From contig CAJNDS010000850.1 of the NCBI GenBank assembly GCA_905221605.1, forward strand, positions 1-59,310: 59,310 nucleotides of DNA. Reading direction: 5' to 3'. Source of the stretch: Symbiodinium natans (lineage: Eukaryota; Sar; Dinophyceae; Suessiales; Symbiodiniaceae). Shown in pieces: positions 54,681 through 59,310 of the stretch; within the stretch, counting starts at the first letter, position 1, and the number at the start of each line of letters is the position of its first letter. The notes under the pieces are model-generated. The model did not search any database and was not told where the DNA came from. It saw only the letters and a program-made list of their open reading frames with translations. Both the position numbers and the translations under genes were made by a program.

Positions 54681-55496
54681 GGTCCTGTCGGGCACTTTCC
54701 CCTAGCGTGCCAGGCGGGTTGGGGTGCAGCCTTAATACTGTCGTTTTGCACATGCTGCGCAAACCTCATGCGTCTGTGTGAGTCGCAATTCATGCGGCTG
54801 TGTGAGACGCAACTCTACACGTTGTCCTGCGTTTTGGGTGTAGGAGGGCTCAGGATCGCACTGTTGAGGTCTGCTGGCCGCTCCCCAAATCAAAGGCGAT
54901 TAACAACCGAACGGTCTGGCCAGTCGGTGCAAGCGTGCTGGGTGTAGTGTTAAACTGTAGTAGCATTCCCTTTCCTCAAAATGCTCCCTTACATCCACTT
55001 GCCTATTATGCACCTAGCGCTGCGGGGCTCCGCGAAGGCGTCTTGCTGATCAGCCTGGCGGGCTCGTCTGTGTGCAGCTCTGTGCGTGGTGGCAGCCGGC
55101 GGGTGTGCAGGAGTCTGCATTTAGGGTTTGGTTTGCTGCTTAGGTTTCTGGTCTGCCCCTCACCCTTGTGACAGTGCTAGTCGCAGCATAGGGCGGAGGC
55201 ATCGTCCGCTTTCTGCTGGAAAAGTGCCTGGAACAACCGGCAGGAACAAGCCTGTTCATGCTGGAGGGGTGCCTGGCGGGGGCACTCCTTGCCACAAGCG
55301 CGTCATCGCTGTAATCGGCCTGTAATCCGGCACGGCCCTGTTAACAAACGCCATGGCTCATGGACAGCGCCACCCCCTTAGAGTGCCGGATACAACGGAC
55401 ATGTGTTGGTCTATCTTGCGCAGCACGATGGACACACCTTGCTCGTTACCGTTGCGGCTTCTGCGATAAGGGAGTAAGCTTCTCAAACTGATGCCT
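54681..55496. other. no gene recognised
   Basis: Short open frames only; TGTGTGAGTCGCAATTCATGC-like words repeat at about 54774-54815. Confidence 0.3.
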
Positions 55497-56040
55497 AGGT
55501 CTTCTCCAGAAGGCCCAGAATGATTAGGCGCCTCCGGAAGGCCCAGAAGTGCTTTGGCCTATCAAATTGTTGCCTAAACCCTCCCGGAAGGCTCAGAAGT
55601 GATTAGGCCTCTCAAACTGCTGCCTGAAACTTCTCCGAAAGGCCCAGCAGTGGGTCGGCCTCTCCAACTGCTGCCAAAAAATTTTCCTGAAGGCCCAGCA
55701 GTGAGTAGACCTCTCAAACTGATGCCTCAAACATCTTCTGAAGGCCCAGAAATGATTAGGCCTCTCAAACTGCTGTCCCAACAGTTGCCTGAAGGCCCAG
55801 AAGTGATTAGGCTTTTCAAACTGCTGCCTCAACCTTCCCTGGAAGGCTCAGCAGTGATTAGGCCTCTCAAACGGCTGCCTAAAACTTCTCCGGAAGGCCC
55901 AGCAGTGAGTAGACCTCTCAAACTGCTGCCTCAAACTTCTCCAGAAGGCCCAGAAGTGATTAGGCCCCGCAAACGGCTGCCGGAGCCTTCGCCAGCAGGC
56001 CCAGAAGAGATGTGAAGAACTGCTGCTTCAACCTTCTCCA
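55497..56040 (+). repeat. 60-bp tandem repeat with a 20-residue coding pattern
   Basis: About nine units of GGCCCAGAAGTGATTAGGCCT plus CTCAAACTGCTGCCTxAAxCTTCTCC. The plus frame 55599-56015 reads repeated EGPEVIRPLKLLPQTSP; the minus frame reads QQFERPNHFWAFR. Units differ by up to about 20 percent but keep the length multiple of three. Could be a degenerate proline-rich protein or a non-coding minisatellite. Confidence 0.8.
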
Positions 56041-58880
56041 GCAAGCCCAGAAGTGACTAGGCCTGCACTTTGCTGTGGGTCCCGCATCAGGTGTAGTCAC
56101 GGGGTAAACCTGCTTGAAGTGCTCTCCACAAAAAATCGGCCGCTGCGCGGGGCTCCGAGTTACAAGGCCCCTTGACTCTCACACTTGACGCGCGGTTGGC
56201 TGCAGACCGTTAAGCAGCCTTGGGGGCCTTAAACTGCACCAGGCTAAGCATGCCACGCCGATAGGCTCCCGGTACCTGGGAAGCACATGAGCCAAGTGCC
56301 AGCCAGCAGCCTTTGGGGCTCTTGTGCCGTCTCAAAAATCGGCCGCTGCGCGGGGCTGTAAGAATATGGCCTCTTGCAAGCAGCGCTTCAGGCCCGCCCT
56401 ATGGCCATGAGGTCGAGCCTCAAAACTTTCGGCGCAAACACAAGGAGCCTCCAAATAGGGTACTCTCCCCTAATAGCTATGTGAGGACGCCCGGACTCAC
56501 ACAGCGCCGACGGCAGCCTCGTGTAGCCACACCAGCCCCTTGCCAGCCCCCGCTCGCCGGGGGGGGAGGGGGCGCCTCTTCTGGCGCTCTGTGTGCATTG
56601 TGCCTGTTTTCAGTGTGCTTGCAACTTCCTTGCCAACCCAAAAAAGAGTCCTGAGTGCTATTGCTACGGCCCTGGCGCTTGTGTGGGGACTGTCTCTACG
56701 GACGCGTTGAGCAGTTTAGGTGACGGAGGTTCCTTGCCTTACGGCCTACCCATACTTTCGCTTAATGTCTGTACCAGACATGGCGCAGCATTGCTATGGG
56801 TGACGGGCAGCTGAGTGATTGGTGCCGGTAGGTTCATGTTTGCATTGGTCTCACCTCGCTGGCCTTGCGATAAGTTGTCTTGCAATAAGGGCCTCTGCGC
56901 TAGCGGTTGCTTCTTTGTAGTCACGACTTCTTTTTCGCTCGCTGGCTTGTACAGTTTGGCTCTCACTTCGTTTCACCTGTTATGTCGAGCCCAACAAGAC
57001 CGGCCTACTGTGCTACTGATGTAGTAAAGAGGCGTCAGTCCAAAAAAAAAAGGGGTGAGAGTTTGAGAGGAGGGGAAGGGATGTGTGTGTGGCATGAAGC
57101 GTGCAGCAGCGGCTTTTCCCAGACGGGCCTATAGAAGCTGGGGGCGAGAGCTGGCAACCAATTCGCGAAGCTGTGCCGGAGCTGTACAGGGACAGCAAAC
57201 TACAAAAGTTCCCGCTCGCATTCGCCATGTTGCCTTTTGTCCGGTCTGCGAAATACGGACAGCTACCATCCTGCGCTGAGCAGTCGCAGTCCCAGCGAGT
57301 ACCTCCTACATTGCGGGCGATGCGGGCGCGCACGCGACTGCTTCGGCAGCTGCCTGCATCGATATTGAACTCCTAACGGTTTGCCACGGAAATGCTCGCG
57401 TTCCCGACTTGTATTCGTCACACTTGCTGCCGCAGTCGCTCTGCGAGGTATGCCGGGAGCCTGTCAAGAGGATGTCTCTGGATCAAAGCCAATGGGCGTC
57501 ATGCTGAAGCAAGGCGACGAGAGTTTTGCACACCTCCAGCGTGGGTACCAGTGGCGATTCGCTCATCAGTCATCGGTTGGCCTTACCATGTTTTGAGCAA
57601 GCTCGTGAGAAGCGGTGATGCTCCGAGTGTTTCCAGATCGCTTTCATGTCCTCGATCAAGCATGCTTGGTCATGCTTGCCAGAAGCGGCACAAGTCCAGG
57701 ATGCGGAGGCGTTCAAGCACGGCCTCCCGGCATGCAGCACCTCTTTGCATTTCCCTGGGTCGGGCAAGCACTCCATGGCTAGCATCCGTGTTAGAGCTGC
57801 TAGAGAGATCGTCAGAGGCAGAGGATTCATTCTCAAGGCCAGGCGTTCTGTCTCCGCGGGAGGTCCTAGAGTCACGTACCATAAAAAATGCTCTTTAACC
57901 TTCAACATTGGTTCTGACGGAATGCTGTGTGCTCCCATCGGGGCCAAGCCATCCGATGCATCCGATGGTGAAGTCCTGCACGTATGACGTGTAGCACCCC
58001 TAGGTTCAGGTTCCGTCGATGCCCTGGCTTCGTGATTCAGTCTGTATGGCTGGATCCGGTGCATGCGGCATCTGCGCCCAAAAGCACCAATTAAACGATT
58101 TACAGACGACGTTTGCGCCACGAAACATCATCTGCTCAATTCGGAGGCATTACTCCCAATCCATTCTATCGCTTCTGCATACATGAAGAATGCCCTGGCA
58201 AAAATGCCACTCAGTCGCTGACGTATCTGGCGCACACGCTCGCCCTGCCAAAGAGGCGCAGGCGTCACGAGCATGCCGATCAATCAATCAATCACGAGCA
58301 TGCCAGATGTTGCCAGCTGCCTTTCATTCCTGCACAGTTCCATTCTTCTGAAGGATTCCACGGGGAGCTGCCCAGACTTCCACCGGCGAAGTCTGGCGGT
58401 GTGAAACGACCAGCTCGATCAAGCGGTAGGAGATGTGCCCGGGTCGCAGCGACTAGTCGGAAGCGCCGTCGCAGAAGGCCCCGACGTGTCAGCCGCAAAA
58501 CAGCCAGAGAGCCACGACGCAGGAACTCGCGTCTGCCCTGAAGCGCTTCGGGGTCTCCTTGCCGATCTTGCCGGGAATGCGGTTAACATGGTTAAGGGAC
58601 GAGTACCAGCGAGATGGCACTTAGCAGCTTGACGACTCGTGACAGAAAAGACTGTGACTGTGCCCGGTCTAGGCGTTTCTTGAGTGCAAGCTTAGACCTT
58701 AAATCAAATTGTCCATGCTTTTTCGAAGTTCGGCGAGACAGAAAGCTAAGGTCTCTGGTTGTGCATGCCAATACCTGTTGCTGTACCCTGTTTGTTGAGC
58801 CCTGAAGATTCCCAGAAGTCGCGGATCGGTCCCTCCCAGCCCAGATGTGTGTAGGGACCCTTAAACGTCTCGTTTTTCCT
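56041..58880. other. gene-poor stretch
   Basis: An AAAAATCGGCCGCTGCGCGG word recurs at 56138 and 56335. Open frames of up to 183 codons (for example 57570-58121 minus, 57646-57987 plus) show no domain. A (ATCA)n run is at 58279. I see no supported gene. Confidence 0.4.
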
Positions 58881-59310
58881 TGTTTTGCAGGCTGTTACCG
58901 AACAATCCATTCCTACCTCATCCCGACGTCCGACAATTGGAATACGAGACTTCCTCAAAACTAAAATTGACTTTCTTTTTGCTTCGTTCTCCCAACATCG
59001 GCATTGTATGCCTCGCATGCAACTGCAAAATTGCGACATGGAATCGTGATGGGATATTCTTTATTTTCGGTTTGTTGTGCTATAAGATATTAAATTATAT
59101 TCTATGCCACGGAATATTTTTCTTTCTATGATTGCCTAATTTGATTGGACTCATAAATATCTTATTTGCCATGAATTATTTCTCGAATAATATCGGAAGG
59201 CCTAAATGAATTTGAAGGATATGAAATGGTAAATCTAATCTTTTCCAGAAGAGAAATGGAGAGAATTGGAGAAATTGCCTCATATTCTGGAATGATTATT
59301 TCATATATAT
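58881..59310. other. AT-rich terminal stretch
   Basis: After TTGTTTTGCAGGCTG near 58886, base composition falls to strongly AT-rich with no frame beyond 83 codons. It may be the border of another repeat or insertion that continues outside the window. Confidence 0.4.

Overview
This window looks like nuclear DNA of a dinoflagellate carrying a decaying, virus-derived insertion. The clues to the host are TTTAGGG-type telomeric repeats inside the sequence, a degraded copy of the dinoflagellate spliced leader near 52672, a copia polyprotein of the type common in these genomes, GC-AG as well as GT-AG introns, and massive tandem and dispersed repetition. There are no bacterial features. All family assignments come from motifs read by eye; no database search was run.

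Layout. (1) 1-15227: a tandem array of a 7,488-bp unit (two full copies and the first 251 bp of a third). Each unit carries a pogo/DDE_1-type transposase on the minus strand, a decayed cysteine-rich repeat gene and a 132-bp satellite. (2) 15228 to about 23130: a copia-type retrotransposon without visible LTRs. It has gag, then protease-integrase-reverse transcriptase-RNase H, then an unrecognised C-terminal extension of about 580 residues. Its frame runs without a stop into the next block. (3) About 23131-49100: a very GC-rich, compactly packed block with the gene set of a polinton-like (double-jelly-roll capsid, Bamfordvirae-type) DNA virus. It holds a frameshifted HNH/family-B-polymerase-like/SF1-helicase replicase, an FtsK/A32-type packaging ATPase, a penton-like protein, an AT-hook protein, a long Ala/Gly-rich protein, the major capsid protein (MCP), a zinc-repeat/PD-(D/E)XK nuclease, a short fibre-like protein and three minus-strand genes. 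(4) 49101-59310: gene-poor repetitive DNA with minisatellites, a 118-bp inverted repeat, a covarying hairpin family and a spliced-leader relic.

The most striking object is at 30409-44684. The MCP gene is cut in two by 14.3 kb of non-viral, lower-GC DNA with inverted termini (CTGTAAG...CTTACAG) and a likely 4-bp target duplication, GTTC. The termini themselves supply a 5' splice site (GTAAG) and a 3' splice site (TTACAG), and joining 30410 to 44685 restores one capsid reading frame. This looks like a giant introner: a transposon that is also an intron. It carries at least three multi-exon genes, a transposase-like gene flanked by 142-bp direct repeats, telomeric tracts including a telomere-fusion-like inversion, and about 17 copies of an imperfect 42-bp hairpin, all in the same orientation and found nowhere else in the window. 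At least two of these lie inside well-supported introns of the cargo genes.

The viral structural genes (ATPase, penton, MCP once spliced, nuclease) are open, whereas the replicase, the long Ala/Gly-rich gene and one minus-strand gene carry frameshifts. The element is therefore probably an endogenised virus, not a replicating one, unless the shifts are assembly errors.
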